Notes: a model not told the origin generated them from the sequence alone. Positions 45,224 through 57,986 are shown, counted from the first letter of the stretch. The stretch is 64,000 nucleotides of DNA from Thermococcus sp. (GCF_026988555.1 NZ_JALSLB010000042.1:1-64000), one strand, 5' to 3'. Translations and numbers: made by a program.

Positions 45224-46404
45224 CCCCCACCCAGCTCCTTGCTCTCCCTTAAAAACCTTGGCAGTTGGGCCACCAGGAGGGAGGCCAGAAGTATGAAGGG
45301 GAGAATGGGAAACACGGCCGAGTATCCCCTGACCTTGGCCACATACCCGAGGATTATCGGCCCCGATAAGTACCCAAGATCAAAGAACATCGTGTAGATC
45401 CCCGAGCCGACGGTTCTTATGCCCTGCGGAAGCCTCGCAAGCGCCATAACCTGGAGGGCGGGAACGGCGAAGCCGAAACCGGCACCAAGGAGGATGGCAC
45501 TGATGTAGGACATCGGAGGTTGCATGTACCCATCGAGGGCTACGTAGGAGAGCAGCACCATAAAGAGGCCCACCGTAACCACCGGAAGGGGGCCGCGCCG
45601 GTCGGCCTCTTTGCCTCCGAAAACCCGGGTTACAAGGCTGGCACCCCCCATTACACTTGCGTAGAGACCAAAAACACCCGTTCCAAAACCCAGTTTGGCG
45701 TAGAATGCTGGAAGAAATGTCATAAGGCCCCCGTACGTAAACGACATGAAAAAGAGGGCCAAAGATGCGGCAACGAAGAAGGGCATGAGCAGGTGTCTAT
45801 AATCCGCCTTCCCACGTCTCCCCTCCCCGCCAGTACTCACGTACACCCCCGTCCGTCTGTAGGCAGCAAAAACAAAGGCGATGGCCGCGATCGACAGGGT
45901 AACCGTCAGTGCAAAGACCGCGTTGAACCCGAAGAACTGGGCGGCGTAACCACCTATACCCGGCCCCACGAGGTTGCCCATCGAGAACATCATGCCCCTC
46001 CATCCAAGGGTGGCACCGACCTCTCCCTCGGGGGCCAGGTCTATGGCACTCGCAAGGGACGACGGAAAGAACAGGGCCATACCAAACCCGTGAACGGCCC
46101 TTCCAAAGGCGAAGATCCAAAGATTGCTGGAGAAGGCTGAGATCATGTAGAGCACGCCGCCCACCGCACCCAGAAGGGAGCCCAGCGCCATCATATGGAA
46201 TTTGAGCCCTCTATCTCCCAGAAAACCTCCGAACGGTTTAAACATCAGGGAAACTATCGAGGCCACCGCCGCCACGGTTCCAACCAAAAGAGGATCCGCC
46301 CCCAGGTTTATAACAAAAGGAGAGATTATAGGGTTCACTACCGCCATTCCCAGAAAAAACAGAAAGGTTGAGGCGTGAAGAAACCAGATGTCCCGGGTTC
46401 CCAT
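45220..46404 (-). CDS. MFS transporter
   Basis: 394 aa with about 12 predicted membrane helices; the family loop motif is GGFLGDRGLKF between helices 2 and 3, and GRAVHGFGMALFFPSS marks helix 4. Substrate unknown. It starts one base after the asparaginase stop and its own stop overlaps the radical SAM start, so the three form one operon (47326-44267). Confidence 0.88.
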   Translation of the reverse strand: MGTRDIWFLHASTFLFFLGMAVVNPIISPFVINLGADPLLVGTVAAVASIVSLMFKPFGGFLGDRGLKFHMMALGSLLGAVGGVLYMISAFSSNLWIFAFGRAVHGFGMALFFPSSLASAIDLAPEGEVGATLGWRGMMFSMGNLVGPGIGGYAAQFFGFNAVFALTVTLSIAAIAFVFAAYRRTGVYVSTGGEGRRGKADYRHLLMPFFVAASLALFFMSFTYGGLMTFLPAFYAKLGFGTGVFGLYASVMGGASLVTRVFGGKEADRRGPLPVVTVGLFMVLLSYVALDGYMQPPMSYISAILLGAGFGFAVPALQVMALARLPQGIRTVGSGIYTMFFDLGYLSGPIILGYVAKVRGYSAVFPILPFILLASLLVAQLPRFLRESKELGGG

Positions 46405-46405
46405 A

Positions 46406-47326
46406 TCAGATCCCCGTGTACGGCTCCGGCATCCCGTCCTTCATGTACGCAACGCTCATATGTTTTGTGTTTTTCGAGAACCCAACATTCCCGTTCCGGT
46501 CTATCATTATTATTCCAGCCACGTTCTCACCGAAGTACTTCGTTGCGAGGCCAATCGCCGCCTCACTGGCCCGCAGGGCGTCAAGACCGAGGTGTACAAA
46601 ATCCGCGGCACTCTTCGCAAGAACGAGTCTTATCATGACCTCTCCAATGCCAGTGGCCGATGCGCCGGCAAACTCATCCGCGTACGTCCCGGCACCAATA
46701 AGGGGTGTGTCCCCAATCCGCCCGAACATCTTGAGGAAAACCCCACCGGTCGAGGTGCCCGCCACAACTTCCTCGCCGTCGAAGGCGACGGCTCCCACGG
46801 TACTCCTGAGAACTTCGGGATACTCCTTTATCAGCTCGTTGAGTTTTTTCCAGTGACCCGCTTCCCCCTTCTCAATGAGCTTCCTGCGGAGCTCCTCCCA
46901 CTGCCTTCTCCTCTCCTCCGTTATTGGGTTGTACTCCCCAAAACCCATAAGGCGGGCGAACTTAATGGCCCCCTCCCCCCCAAGGAGCACGTGGTCTGTT
47001 TTCTCCATGACCCTCCTAGCCACGCTTATCGGGTTTTTAACTCCCCATATACCTGCAACTGCCCCGGCCTCAAGGCCCTTCCCACGCATAACCGCCGCAT
47101 CCATTTCAACCCTGCCATCAAGGGTCAAAACACTTCCGGTTCCAGCGTTGAAAATTGGGTTATCCTCCATGGATTTAACAGCCTCTTCAACCGCATCCAG
47201 GGCGGAACCTCTTCTGAGCTCGCGCCAACCAGCCATGACAGCCTCCCTGACACCGCCCATTACCTTAGGGATTCTCTCCTCCTTCTTTATCGTTCCAGCA
47301 CCACCGTGGACTATTATCGCAACCAT
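46406..47326 (-). CDS. Plant-type L-asparaginase / isoaspartyl peptidase (Ntn hydrolase)
   Basis: 306 aa. Made as a proenzyme that cuts itself before the nucleophile Thr in RSTVGAVAFD (about residue 185). Other signatures: IVHGGAGT at the N terminus, FNAGTGSVLT, and GDTPLIGAGTYAD with the substrate-binding Arg (FGRIGD). It hydrolyses asparagine or isoaspartyl dipeptides, useful for damaged proteins at high temperature. ATG 47326 follows GGTGG. First gene of the operon with an MFS transporter and a radical SAM protein. Confidence 0.93.
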   Translation of the reverse strand: MVAIIVHGGAGTIKKEERIPKVMGGVREAVMAGWRELRRGSALDAVEEAVKSMEDNPIFNAGTGSVLTLDGRVEMDAAVMRGKGLEAGAVAGIWGVKNPISVARRVMEKTDHVLLGGEGAIKFARLMGFGEYNPITEERRRQWEELRRKLIEKGEAGHWKKLNELIKEYPEVLRSTVGAVAFDGEEVVAGTSTGGVFLKMFGRIGDTPLIGAGTYADEFAGASATGIGEVMIRLVLAKSAADFVHLGLDALRASEAAIGLATKYFGENVAGIIMIDRNGNVGFSKNTKHMSVAYMKDGMPEPYTGI

Positions 47327-47386
47327 GAGAACCACCGAAGAAAAAAATGCTCGAAAGGTTAAAAGGATTATGGAAATGAAGAGAAA

Positions 47387-48301
47387 TCAGCTCAATGCCA
47401 TGTTGATGACGCTCTCACCAATGTTCTCCAAGTATTCCAGAATCCTGCGGTAGCTCTCGAGCGCTATGGATTGCCGGTAGTCGATACCGCGGACCTTGAC
47501 CTTGAGCTCCAGCATAAGGCGGTCGATTTTACCCAGGTTGCGCTCCTCCACCTGGACCATCATCTCGTTGAACTTCTCCCGGAGGTACGAAACGTTGATC
47601 CTCCCAGGGTTCTCGGATATACGGGTGATGTGGTCCCCTATGCGCTCTATGTTGCGTACTATGAACAGGATACCTAAGAGGTCAAAAGAGCGCTTTATCA
47701 TTCCACTTTCCTCAGTTACCTCTCGTTTACTCAAGAGACGGTTTACCGCCCGGATTATGAGGAAATAGAACCTGTCAAGCTCGTTCTCAAGGTCGTTGAT
47801 GTCCCTGAGTATCTCACCGTCTCCTGGGGAGTTTATGAGGAGCTCAAGATCGCCTAACATCGATAGAACCAGCGACTTAATCCGGTTGAGGAGCTCGGCA
47901 AGGTTCACCTCCTCCTCATCCAAGAGGCTCTTGGCGACCATCCTCTGGTACTCGTCCATCACTATCTCCACACCTGGAAGACTCTGGAGAACCTTTCTTA
48001 TCTTCACCTTGTATATCGGCATCTCCTCAGAGAATCGGATTTCCAGGATGTCGTAGCCCTGGATGTAAGCCGAGATCACCAGCCTGACCGCCATATCCGG
48101 TGAGTACTCCTTGGATATTTCCAGTATCTTCTCCTCACTCACTTCCCTTGGCTCCTTGGGAAAAATCGTGATGCTCCCATCTGAGTTTATAGAGAGGGGT
48201 ATAACGTCTCCCTGCTTTAGTCCATTCTCAATGACCCATTTTTTTGGGAGGGATATTATGTAGGAACTCCTACCGGTAAATTGAACCTTTCGAAACTCCA
48301 T
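47387..48301 (-). CDS. AbrB-PhoU domain regulator
   Basis: 304 aa. Residues 1-50 form an AbrB/SpoVT-like DNA-binding fold (SYIISLPKKWVIENGLKQGD); the remainder is two PhoU-type helical bundles with FIVRNIERIGDHITRI as the metal-binding PhoU signature. Proteins of this architecture are annotated phosphate uptake regulators; no phosphate transporter gene is nearby. ATG 48301 follows GTGGTGG. Divergent from an MFS gene; the shared 87-base gap contains TTCGAA palindromes that could be operators. Confidence 0.87.
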   Translation of the reverse strand: MEFRKVQFTGRSSYIISLPKKWVIENGLKQGDVIPLSINSDGSITIFPKEPREVSEEKILEISKEYSPDMAVRLVISAYIQGYDILEIRFSEEMPIYKVKIRKVLQSLPGVEIVMDEYQRMVAKSLLDEEEVNLAELLNRIKSLVLSMLGDLELLINSPGDGEILRDINDLENELDRFYFLIIRAVNRLLSKREVTEESGMIKRSFDLLGILFIVRNIERIGDHITRISENPGRINVSYLREKFNEMMVQVEERNLGKIDRLMLELKVKVRGIDYRQSIALESYRRILEYLENIGESVINMALS

Positions 48302-48388
48302 AGATACCACCACGGGTATATGGAACGTTCGAAATAATAAAAGGCTTCACTTCGATAGACTTATAAACGCTAAGATTTAGGTTAGGGC

Positions 48389-49555
48389 ATGCTCTCGGGT
48401 TACGGCAGGGACGCAAAAGTACTCATAGCGGCCAACGCGGCGGGCCAGCTCTTCCTCCAATTCTCGGTATTCGTAATGCCCTTCTACCTCAGGATCCTCG
48501 GCTACAACATGGGCGCTATGGGTACGTTCTTCTCGGTTCAAACGTTCACTGGAGGACTGTTCTTCCTCTTGGCGGGACCAATCTCGCTCAAGATGGGTTA
48601 TAGAAAAACACTCATGATGAGCGCGCTTCTTGGCCTCGCAGGCCGATTACTCCAGGTGGCGGCGCTAAACGACTACGTCCTCGCCCTTGGCTTCTTCCTG
48701 GTTGGAGTCAACATGGGGCTCAGACAGCCGAACTTCACGGCGCTACTCAGCGAGGAGGTCGGAGAGGAGAGACGCCATCACGCGTTCTCAATAAGCTTCG
48801 GTCTGGGGACCATTTTCAACGCCGCGGGTGTACTCGTGGCGGGATTTGCACCGAACTTTTTCGTGGGGTTAGGCCTCTCCGGGGGAATGGCCTACAGGCT
48901 GGTCATCTCGCTGGCGCTCCTCCAGTTCGCCATAGTGATCCCGGCACTGCTCATGATAAGCGATGTTCCCGTGAGAAACCCCAGGATAAACTGGAACCAC
49001 GAGCTGGTCATCAAGATACTCAAGTTCTCCCTCCCGAGCGCGCTGATAGGCTTCGGGGCGGGGATAACGATACCCTACATGAGCCTGTACTTCAACATGA
49101 GGTTTGGACAGACCCTAACGGCAATAAGCGGGATATTCTTCTTCCAGCAGCTGGCGATGGGTCTCGGCTCCTTCGGACTTCCAAAGCTGGTTCAGAGGAT
49201 AGGACCGGTTAAGGTGATAACATCGTTCCAGAGCACGGCTGCCTTTCTCTTCGCGATATTTCCCTCGGTAGGGACCTTCCTACTGGCGGCCCTTCTGTAC
49301 GTTCTCCGCTCCATCCTCATGAACATAGTCTGGCCCATAAACGACTCATTCATGGTGGGCTTCTTCTCAACCGAGGAGAAAGCCACCGCGGCAGGGATAA
49401 GGAGGGCCTTCTCGACCTTCATGCGCGGCGGGGGAAACTGCGTCGGTGGCCTGCTCTTTGGCACCTCACTGAGCTATCCGTTTTACGCGACGGCGGCGCT
49501 CTACGTCATGGCAACGGCGATATTCTACGCATTCTTCATGAAACACAACAAATGA
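48389..49555 (+). CDS. MFS transporter
   Basis: 388 aa with about 12 predicted helices. The loop signature is GPISLKMGYRKTL after helix 2, and ATAAGIRRAFSTFMRGGGNCVG is in the C half. Substrate unknown. ATG 48389 follows AGGTTAGGG, with a TATA-like ACTTATAAAC about 30 bases upstream. Monocistronic; it is not closely similar to the transporter at 45220. Confidence 0.87.
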   Translation: MLSGYGRDAKVLIAANAAGQLFLQFSVFVMPFYLRILGYNMGAMGTFFSVQTFTGGLFFLLAGPISLKMGYRKTLMMSALLGLAGRLLQVAALNDYVLALGFFLVGVNMGLRQPNFTALLSEEVGEERRHHAFSISFGLGTIFNAAGVLVAGFAPNFFVGLGLSGGMAYRLVISLALLQFAIVIPALLMISDVPVRNPRINWNHELVIKILKFSLPSALIGFGAGITIPYMSLYFNMRFGQTLTAISGIFFFQQLAMGLGSFGLPKLVQRIGPVKVITSFQSTAAFLFAIFPSVGTFLLAALLYVLRSILMNIVWPINDSFMVGFFSTEEKATAAGIRRAFSTFMRGGGNCVGGLLFGTSLSYPFYATAALYVMATAIFYAFFMKHNK

Positions 49556-49564
49556 TAAGAAAAA

Positions 49565-50149
49565 TCAGGCCTTCGCGAGTTCGATACCCCGCTCAAGGGC
49601 CCTGAAGTTGACCTCCCAGAGCCTCTCCCTGAGGGTGAGCCTTATTCCCTCCAGCAGGGAATCCTTCTTGAGTGGCACAAGGCCTTTCCCGTAGGCGTAG
49701 CCGAGCATCAGGACGCCGAGGGTTCTGGGGTTTATCCCATCGGCCTCGCGCTGGAAGTCCATCATGTATACGGGGCAGATTCTTCCCAGGGCAGCCTCTA
49801 TCTCCTCCAGCTCCGGGTACTTCTCCTTTCCGACGAGGGTCGTCGCGGTGTGTATCGGGTAGGCATTGACTACCACACGGCTATCCTTCCCCAAAAAGCG
49901 GGCGTTCCTCAGCGCTTCGGCCGGTTCAAGGGCGAGCATGAGGTTTGCCCCACCCTCCTCGATGAGAGGTGAGTAGACTTCCTCCCCAAACCGAAGGTAG
50001 CTGAGGACGCTTCCATAGCGCTGGCTCATCCCAAGGGTTTCACCGATTCTAACGTTGTAGCCCTTCTGCATCGCGGCGTTTCCAACTATCCTGGAAAGGG
50101 TGAGGCCCCCCTGACCACCGACGCCAGTAATTATGAGGTTGAACTCCAT
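49565..50149 (-). CDS. iorB: Indolepyruvate ferredoxin oxidoreductase, beta subunit
   Basis: 194 aa gamma-domain protein of the pyruvate:ferredoxin oxidoreductase superfamily: GVGGQGGLTLSRIVGNAA, GETLGMSQRYGSV and GANLMLALEPAEALR are as in IorB. With IorA it oxidises aryl pyruvates from aromatic amino acids to aryl-acetyl-CoA. The alpha subunit, normally adjacent, is not in this window. ATG 50149 follows GGTGGTG. It could instead be a paralogue with a different partner. Confidence 0.85.
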   Translation of the reverse strand: MEFNLIITGVGGQGGLTLSRIVGNAAMQKGYNVRIGETLGMSQRYGSVLSYLRFGEEVYSPLIEEGGANLMLALEPAEALRNARFLGKDSRVVVNAYPIHTATTLVGKEKYPELEEIEAALGRICPVYMMDFQREADGINPRTLGVLMLGYAYGKGLVPLKKDSLLEGIRLTLRERLWEVNFRALERGIELAKA

Positions 50150-50190
50150 CCGCACCACCACGGGCTATGGAACCTTGACGTTTTTAAAGA

Positions 50191-51411
50191 TTAGGACGGC
50201 CATAATCGTTTTCCACGCACGTAGGTCGCCACCACGTTCCTCTCATCGCCCAGTATCATGAGCCGGGAGAGCAGGACTTCGAGATCGTCATGGATAGACG
50301 CCAGCGGCCCAGGGTTCAGAACGACAAAGTCAGCCTCCTTTCCGGGTTCAAGGCTTCCGATTCTGTCCTCCATCCCCAGTACCCTCGCGCCCCCCATGGT
50401 CAGGAGATGGAACGCCTTGGCCGGGCTCATCGCGTTAGCGTAGTACGCATCCCTCAGGACGTTGAACATCGAAATAAAGGGCCCCGCACCAACGTCAGAA
50501 CCGAGGGCAATGGTTAGACCAAAGCGCTCATGGGCTTCCAAGTCCATAACACCGCTGTGAAGGAAGAAATTGGACGACGGGCAATGGGCTATCTTCGTGC
50601 GGGTCCCGGCCAGCAGTTTCCTCTCTCTATCGTCGAGATGAATGGCATGACCCACTATGGTTTTCTCACCGAGCAGACCCGCCCTCAGATAAATCTCGGT
50701 GTATGATTCAAAACCCGGGAAAAGCCTCATAACCTCGGCGATCTCCCCCAACTGCTCCGACAGATGGGTCTGGACATAGAGGTTCAGCCTCCTGGCTATT
50801 TCTGAAGCCGCCTTCAGGAGGGCCATGCTACAACTCACGGCGAAGCGCGGAGTTACGGCGTAGAAGAGCCGGTCATCAAAGCCGTGCCATCTTGAGGCCA
50901 CTCCCCTGATGTCCTCAACGGCTTTCTCGGGCGTTGTTAGAAGCTCCTCCGGCCCATTCATATCCATGAGAACCTGGCCTATAACGGCCCGTATCCCGCT
51001 TTTTGCCGCCTCTTCGAAAGCTATATTGGTGGATTCCCTGTGAGGGGAGGAGTAAACAGCGGCGGTAGTCGTTCCATTCCTGAGAAGCGCTGAGAAGAAC
51101 TCCCGTGCAATATTCCTGGCAAGGCTCGGATCGGAGAACTTCATCTCCGCGGGGAAGATGTGACGCTCAAGCCACTCCAAAAGGGAGTTGCTTATCATGG
51201 CCCTCCGATGGAACTGAGGGAGGTGAATGTGAGCGTCAACAAAGCCCGGGAGTATTAGGTATCCGGAATAGTCAACGAACTCGCCCCCAACGTCCTGTCT
51301 CTCATGGGACAGGGAAACTATCCTGCCGTTGTCATCGACGGCCATATAACCGTATTCTCTGGGTGATGTGGGGTCTTCAAAACTGAGGATTCTGCCGTGG
51401 TATACCTTCAT
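50191..51411 (-). CDS. Guanine deaminase-like amidohydrolase
   Basis: 406 aa zinc amidohydrolase. Signatures match guanine deaminases: GFVDAHIHLPQ, RNGTTTAAVYSS, YVQTHLSEQ, IVGHAIHL, HCPSSNFFLHSG and ALGSDVGAGPF. The predicted reaction is guanine to xanthine plus ammonia in purine salvage. ATG 51411 is preceded by GGGTGTT; a longer frame adds three residues. Confidence 0.87.
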   Translation of the reverse strand: MKVYHGRILSFEDPTSPREYGYMAVDDNGRIVSLSHERQDVGGEFVDYSGYLILPGFVDAHIHLPQFHRRAMISNSLLEWLERHIFPAEMKFSDPSLARNIAREFFSALLRNGTTTAAVYSSPHRESTNIAFEEAAKSGIRAVIGQVLMDMNGPEELLTTPEKAVEDIRGVASRWHGFDDRLFYAVTPRFAVSCSMALLKAASEIARRLNLYVQTHLSEQLGEIAEVMRLFPGFESYTEIYLRAGLLGEKTIVGHAIHLDDRERKLLAGTRTKIAHCPSSNFFLHSGVMDLEAHERFGLTIALGSDVGAGPFISMFNVLRDAYYANAMSPAKAFHLLTMGGARVLGMEDRIGSLEPGKEADFVVLNPGPLASIHDDLEVLLSRLMILGDERNVVATYVRGKRLWPS

Positions 51412-51464
51412 GAATAACACCCGGGAAACTGGTTGGGTTTTGGGATATTAAAAAGTTTTTAAAG

Positions 51465-53045
51465 TCAGGCCTCCAGGCGGAGGCGCCTGACGACGAACTC
51501 CCTGTCAAGTGAGGCTAGGAAAGGCGCGAGCCTCGGACCACGGTCCTTACCTATGAAAAGGTTGTATAGCGCCTTAAACCACTCCCTGCTCGTGATTCCA
51601 CGCTTCTTGGCGGCATCGAAGATAACGTTGTTGAGTTCGTTAACATGAAATTTCTCGTGTTCTTCGAGCCAGCCGGCCACCTCAAACATGGCCTCTCGGA
51701 TTTCGGCCTTGAACTCAATCTCAGGGGGCTCCTCTAGGAGACTGAACTTGATGTTCTCCGGGGCGTACTTCTCGACCCAGTTCTTGGCAAGCTTAATCCT
51801 CAATCTCATCCGCTCAAGGTCCTCCTTGTGGATGTTCTCGGAAATGTGGCCCTGCTCTTGGAGAACCCTGATTATCCCATCCTCATCGAGGTGGGGCATC
51901 TGGACGAGCGTAACCAGGAACCTGAATGGCGCCTGCGCGGTCAATCTGTCGGGAACCTCCGGCATCGAGAGCTCGTAGGTTCTCTTGAGTTCATCTTCCT
52001 CCTCCTGGTTCTTAGCATCCTCAAGGCCGAAGTAAATCCTCTCAATTTTGTCAAACTCGTCGTAGAGATTAAGCAATCCCAAACCGAGGTCTATCTTCAG
52101 CTCCTTGTTAGGCCTAGACTTAGCGTAGATGAAACGGATTATCCCCGGCTCGAGGACCTCGTAGAGGTCACTGAGAAGGATGACGTTGCCCTTGCTCCCG
52201 CTCATCTTACCTTTCTGACCCTTGATTCCAACGAACTCATACATGAGCGTCATAGGTGCCTTCCAACCGAATACCTTTTCCGAAATCTCCCTGCCTGTGT
52301 CGTAGGAACTTCCGGCGGCGAGGTGGTCCTTTCCGGCCGGTTCGAAGTCCACATTGAAGTGGGCCCAGCGCATCGGCCAGTCCACGCGCCAGCGGAGCTT
52401 GACGTTGCCCTCCCTTATGTCGGTTTCACCCTCACTCCCGCAGTGCTCGCAGTGGTATTTGACATTCCACTCGCCGTCCCAAGAAACGAACTCGGCTTCC
52501 CTCCTGCACTTCGGGCAGTACACCATGACCGGCTGCCAGCTCTCCTCAAGGGGTGGCTGCTTCGCCCTCTCGCGGTAGTTATCGAGAACCGCTTTGATTT
52601 CGTCGCGCTTCTCCAGGGCGCGCCTTATCTCCTCTGCGTATTCACTAGACTTGTACAGATCGCTCGCGTAGAGGAAGTCCACCTCGATTCCGAGCTTTCT
52701 AACTTCATTCTCGAACTTCTCCATAAAATGCTCCGCGTAGCTATCGTGGCAGCCCCACGGGTCCGGAACCTCGCGAACCGGCCTCGTGAGGTGCTCCTTC
52801 CATCCCGCAGGAACGTTCTTTGGAACCTTCCTGAAGCGGTCGTAGTCGTCCCACATGTGGATGTGACGGACTTTCTTTCCCCTGTCCCTCAAAGCGTGGC
52901 CCACTATATAAGAAGTGAAGAACTCTCTGAAGTTCCCTATGTGAACGTAACCGCTCGGGGTGATTCCGCTCTCGACAACGTACTCCTCTTTGTCGCCCCT
53001 TTCATGAATTATCTTTTCAGCCATATAATCGGCCCAGTGAACCAT
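51465..53045 (-). CDS. lysS: Lysyl-tRNA synthetase, class I
   Basis: 526 aa. Class I signature HIGN ([10 protein letters not shown]) near residue 38 and KMSGSKG near residue 280, with a four-cysteine zinc site (CPKCR ... CEHCGS) between; this is the class I LysRS found in most Euryarchaea, replacing the class II enzyme of bacteria. ATG 53045 follows GGTGGTGAG. No other gene shares the transcript. Confidence 0.96.
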   Translation of the reverse strand: MVHWADYMAEKIIHERGDKEEYVVESGITPSGYVHIGNFREFFTSYIVGHALRDRGKKVRHIHMWDDYDRFRKVPKNVPAGWKEHLTRPVREVPDPWGCHDSYAEHFMEKFENEVRKLGIEVDFLYASDLYKSSEYAEEIRRALEKRDEIKAVLDNYRERAKQPPLEESWQPVMVYCPKCRREAEFVSWDGEWNVKYHCEHCGSEGETDIREGNVKLRWRVDWPMRWAHFNVDFEPAGKDHLAAGSSYDTGREISEKVFGWKAPMTLMYEFVGIKGQKGKMSGSKGNVILLSDLYEVLEPGIIRFIYAKSRPNKELKIDLGLGLLNLYDEFDKIERIYFGLEDAKNQEEEDELKRTYELSMPEVPDRLTAQAPFRFLVTLVQMPHLDEDGIIRVLQEQGHISENIHKEDLERMRLRIKLAKNWVEKYAPENIKFSLLEEPPEIEFKAEIREAMFEVAGWLEEHEKFHVNELNNVIFDAAKKRGITSREWFKALYNLFIGKDRGPRLAPFLASLDREFVVRRLRLEA

Positions 53046-53309
53046 TCTCACCACCCGGCTAAGCTATTCCCTAGGGCTTTTAAGGTTAAGCTTCGTTCGA
53101 CTAACAATTCATAAAGGGAAAAAAGCACTGATATTAGTAATAATCTTTTGATAATGTAACTACGGGGGTCAATAAGGGAATCAAAGAGGGTGAGCGGGGG
53201 GCATATTGTGGTTCACGTGAGTGATTTTGTCAATGCCCTCACGGTGGTTGGAGAGACTTCGAGAGTAAGTCATATTAACCCCAACCCGCTTTATTTTTTG
53301 GTGGGATAT

Positions 53310-53921
53310 ATGCTGCCCGAATGGACACTCTACGCTCTTATCGCCGCAACTTTTATAGTGGTCGCCATCGGAATCACCAAACGCCTCGGTCCCGATTGGG
53401 CGTGGATAAATAGGAAGATAATCCACTTCAGCATAGTTCCGGCCGTGATAATGTTCTACTACGGCCTGATTCCAAAGGAAGTCTTCAGCGCCGCCGCATT
53501 CCTTTTCGCCATCTTTCAACTATGGCCCCACCTCAGGAAGAAGGAGTTCTCATGGTACCAGATAGAGCACAACTACGGGGAGGTCTTCTTCGCTTTTTCC
53601 GCCTCGGTTGTTCCGCTGGCTCTCCCGCGGGAGTACGCGACGGCCCTGTTACTGACCATGGCGATCAGCGATGGCATTACAGGGGTTGTAAGAGATTTCT
53701 ACTTCAGGAGACACGGCTTCAACGTGAAGCTCAGGAAACACTGGACCGGCAGTCTAGCTTACCTTGTCACTGCGGTATTCATCGCCTTTACCCTCTTAGA
53801 AGCGGGAACTATTGGAAAAATAGGCTGGGCGGCAATTTTAATGATGACCGAGTACCAGCCCTGGTTAGATGATAACTTGGCCGTCCCCCTTGTTGGAACC
53901 CTTCTGTTTCTAATCTACTGA
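53310..53921 (+). CDS. Phosphatidate cytidylyltransferase-like / polyprenol (phytol, dolichol) kinase family membrane protein
   Basis: 203 aa, about six or seven predicted membrane helices. Motifs RKIIHFSIVPAV and AISDGITGVVRD with RKHWTGSLAY match the SEC59/VTE5 polyprenol kinase group, which uses CTP to phosphorylate isoprenoid alcohols. That would supply or recycle dolichol-type lipid carriers. I place the start at ATG 53310 after GGTGGGA; the frame stays open 40 codons upstream but that part is polar and unlike the family. The 264 bases before it hold no other gene. The 3' end overlaps DUF366 by seven bases. Confidence 0.8.
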   Translation: MLPEWTLYALIAATFIVVAIGITKRLGPDWAWINRKIIHFSIVPAVIMFYYGLIPKEVFSAAAFLFAIFQLWPHLRKKEFSWYQIEHNYGEVFFAFSASVVPLALPREYATALLLTMAISDGITGVVRDFYFRRHGFNVKLRKHWTGSLAYLVTAVFIAFTLLEAGTIGKIGWAAILMMTEYQPWLDDNLAVPLVGTLLFLIY

Positions 53922-54481
53922 GCCCACCTGACCTTCAGGCTATCTTTCTTAACCTTTTTGAACTCCCCGATGAGGGCTTTCCCCGTCCTCTCCATGAACT
54001 TCCCAACGTCGGTAATGCCAAGCTCCTTAAGGCCGATGGCATCCACGCCCTCCGGGATTCCTTTGGCCTCGACGTTTATCCCGATGTGAATTTTGACGCT
54101 CACGGGAGAGACCGTCGCTATGGATATGCTGAGCTTTTTACCGTTCACGTATATGTCGTCGCCCTTTCTGTGGGTTTTCACGCCGTATTCAGCCAGAACC
54201 CCGCAGAGCCTCGCTATGAAGAGCTTCTGGAGCGTTGAGGCGAAGAGGGTGTTGACAAGGTCAAAGACCTCGATTATGTAGTGAACCATGTCGTTGCTCT
54301 TGATTTCCTTGCTCGCCCTTAAATCCTCGATGTCTATCATCTCCTCCACTTTAACGTCGCACTTTCCTCGGAAGACGACTAGCGAGTTTCCGAGGATTCC
54401 AAAGTTCTTGTAGGCCCAGTGGCCCCCTATTGCGGAACCGTCGTAGTCTATGATTCTATCCTTCACGATGAGCAGCTCCAT
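53915..54481 (-). CDS. DUF366 family protein
   Basis: 188 aa archaeal protein. The N-terminal motif DYDGSAIGGHWAYKNFG and central MIDIEDL/MVHYIIE segments match DUF366 as I know it. Function unknown. ATG 54481 sits at the edge of a 280-base gap before the 23S gene. Convergent with the kinase-like gene. Confidence 0.82.
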   Translation of the reverse strand: MELLIVKDRIIDYDGSAIGGHWAYKNFGILGNSLVVFRGKCDVKVEEMIDIEDLRASKEIKSNDMVHYIIEVFDLVNTLFASTLQKLFIARLCGVLAEYGVKTHRKGDDIYVNGKKLSISIATVSPVSVKIHIGINVEAKGIPEGVDAIGLKELGITDVGKFMERTGKALIGEFKKVKKDSLKVRWAQ

Positions 54482-54595
54482 GATATCACCCCATCCTTTC
54501 AGGAAGTTCCATCAACCCTTCAAAGCTTTTTGTGTCCCCACCCACGGGATGAACCAATAGAAGGGACGGTGATTTTAACGTCTTTGATAGGTATC

Positions 54596-54628
54596 TCTAG
54601 ATCCTAGGGGGTGCCCTCAAGATCTAGA
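54596..54628. repeat. Inverted repeat downstream of the rRNA operon
   Basis: TCTAGATC (54596-54603) and GATCTAGA (54621-54628) form a perfect 8-bp inverted repeat around a 17-base loop. It lies about 110 bases past the 3' processing stem of 23S on the transcribed side, so it could help end the rRNA transcript; no T tract follows. The gap 54482-54722 contains no gene that I can see. Confidence 0.4.
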
Positions 54629-54722
54629 ATTAAAAGCCATATTCAATCATCAAAAGGACTCCACTGGAAGGTTCTTAATGATCGTGGAAAAACATTAGAA
54701 TTAAGGGATTGGGACCGCGCAC

Positions 54723-54755
54723 AGGCCGATTGACCTATCAAATGCCCAGCCCTCC
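54723..54755 (-). other. 3' half of the 23S processing stem (bulge-helix-bulge)
   Basis: As RNA, GAGGGCTGGGCATTTGATAG and the following GGTCAATCGGCCT pair with the 5' half at 57796-57838. The join is a canonical BHB: outer helix of 13 bp, a 3-nt bulge (ATA) here, a central 4-bp helix (TTTG with CAAA), a 3-nt bulge (AAA) on the other strand, inner helix of 12 bp. Archaeal splicing endonuclease cuts such motifs to release pre-23S. Confidence 0.85.
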
Positions 54756-54759
54756 TTTC

Positions 54760-57786
<3,027 letters not shown>

Positions 57787-57795
57787 CTACTCAGA

Positions 57796-57838
57796 GGGCT
57801 GGGCATTTTTTGGGTCAATCGGCCTATGCACGGTCCTC
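57796..57838 (-). other. 5' half of the 23S processing stem
   Basis: As RNA, AGGCCGATTGACC then CAAA, a bulged AAA and TGCCCAGCCCTC. It pairs with 54723-54755 to form the bulge-helix-bulge described there, in the spacer between tRNA-Ala and 23S. Confidence 0.85.
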
Positions 57839-57907
57839 ATCGTGACCCCTATTCGAGGCCTAGGACCCTTCCACCCCGAGCCTAGCTCAGGATGTGCACT
57901 TGTTCGT

Positions 57908-57983
57908 GGTGGACCGGCCGGGATTTGAACCCGGGGCCTCCGGCTTGCAAAGCCGGCGCTCTCCCAGGCTGAGCTACCGGCCC
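57908..57983 (-). tRNA. tRNA-Ala (anticodon TGC) in the rRNA spacer
   Basis: Cloverleaf from GGGCCGG (57983) to CCGGTCC, discriminator A and encoded CCA (57910-57908). The acceptor stem contains the G3:U70 pair that identifies alanine tRNAs. Anticodon arm GCCGG..TTTGCAA..CCGG gives TGC. It lies between 16S and 23S, the standard place in Euryarchaea. Confidence 0.97.
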
Positions 57984-57986
57984 ACA

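Noticed and set aside
51828-53114. 428-codon open frame on the plus strand
   Set aside because: It is fully antisense to the class I lysyl-tRNA synthetase, whose motifs are unmistakable; GC-rich codons keep the opposite strand open.
53190-53309. 40-residue N-terminal extension of the kinase-like membrane protein
   Set aside because: It is polar and unlike the family; ATG 53310 has a good ribosome site directly before the first membrane helix.
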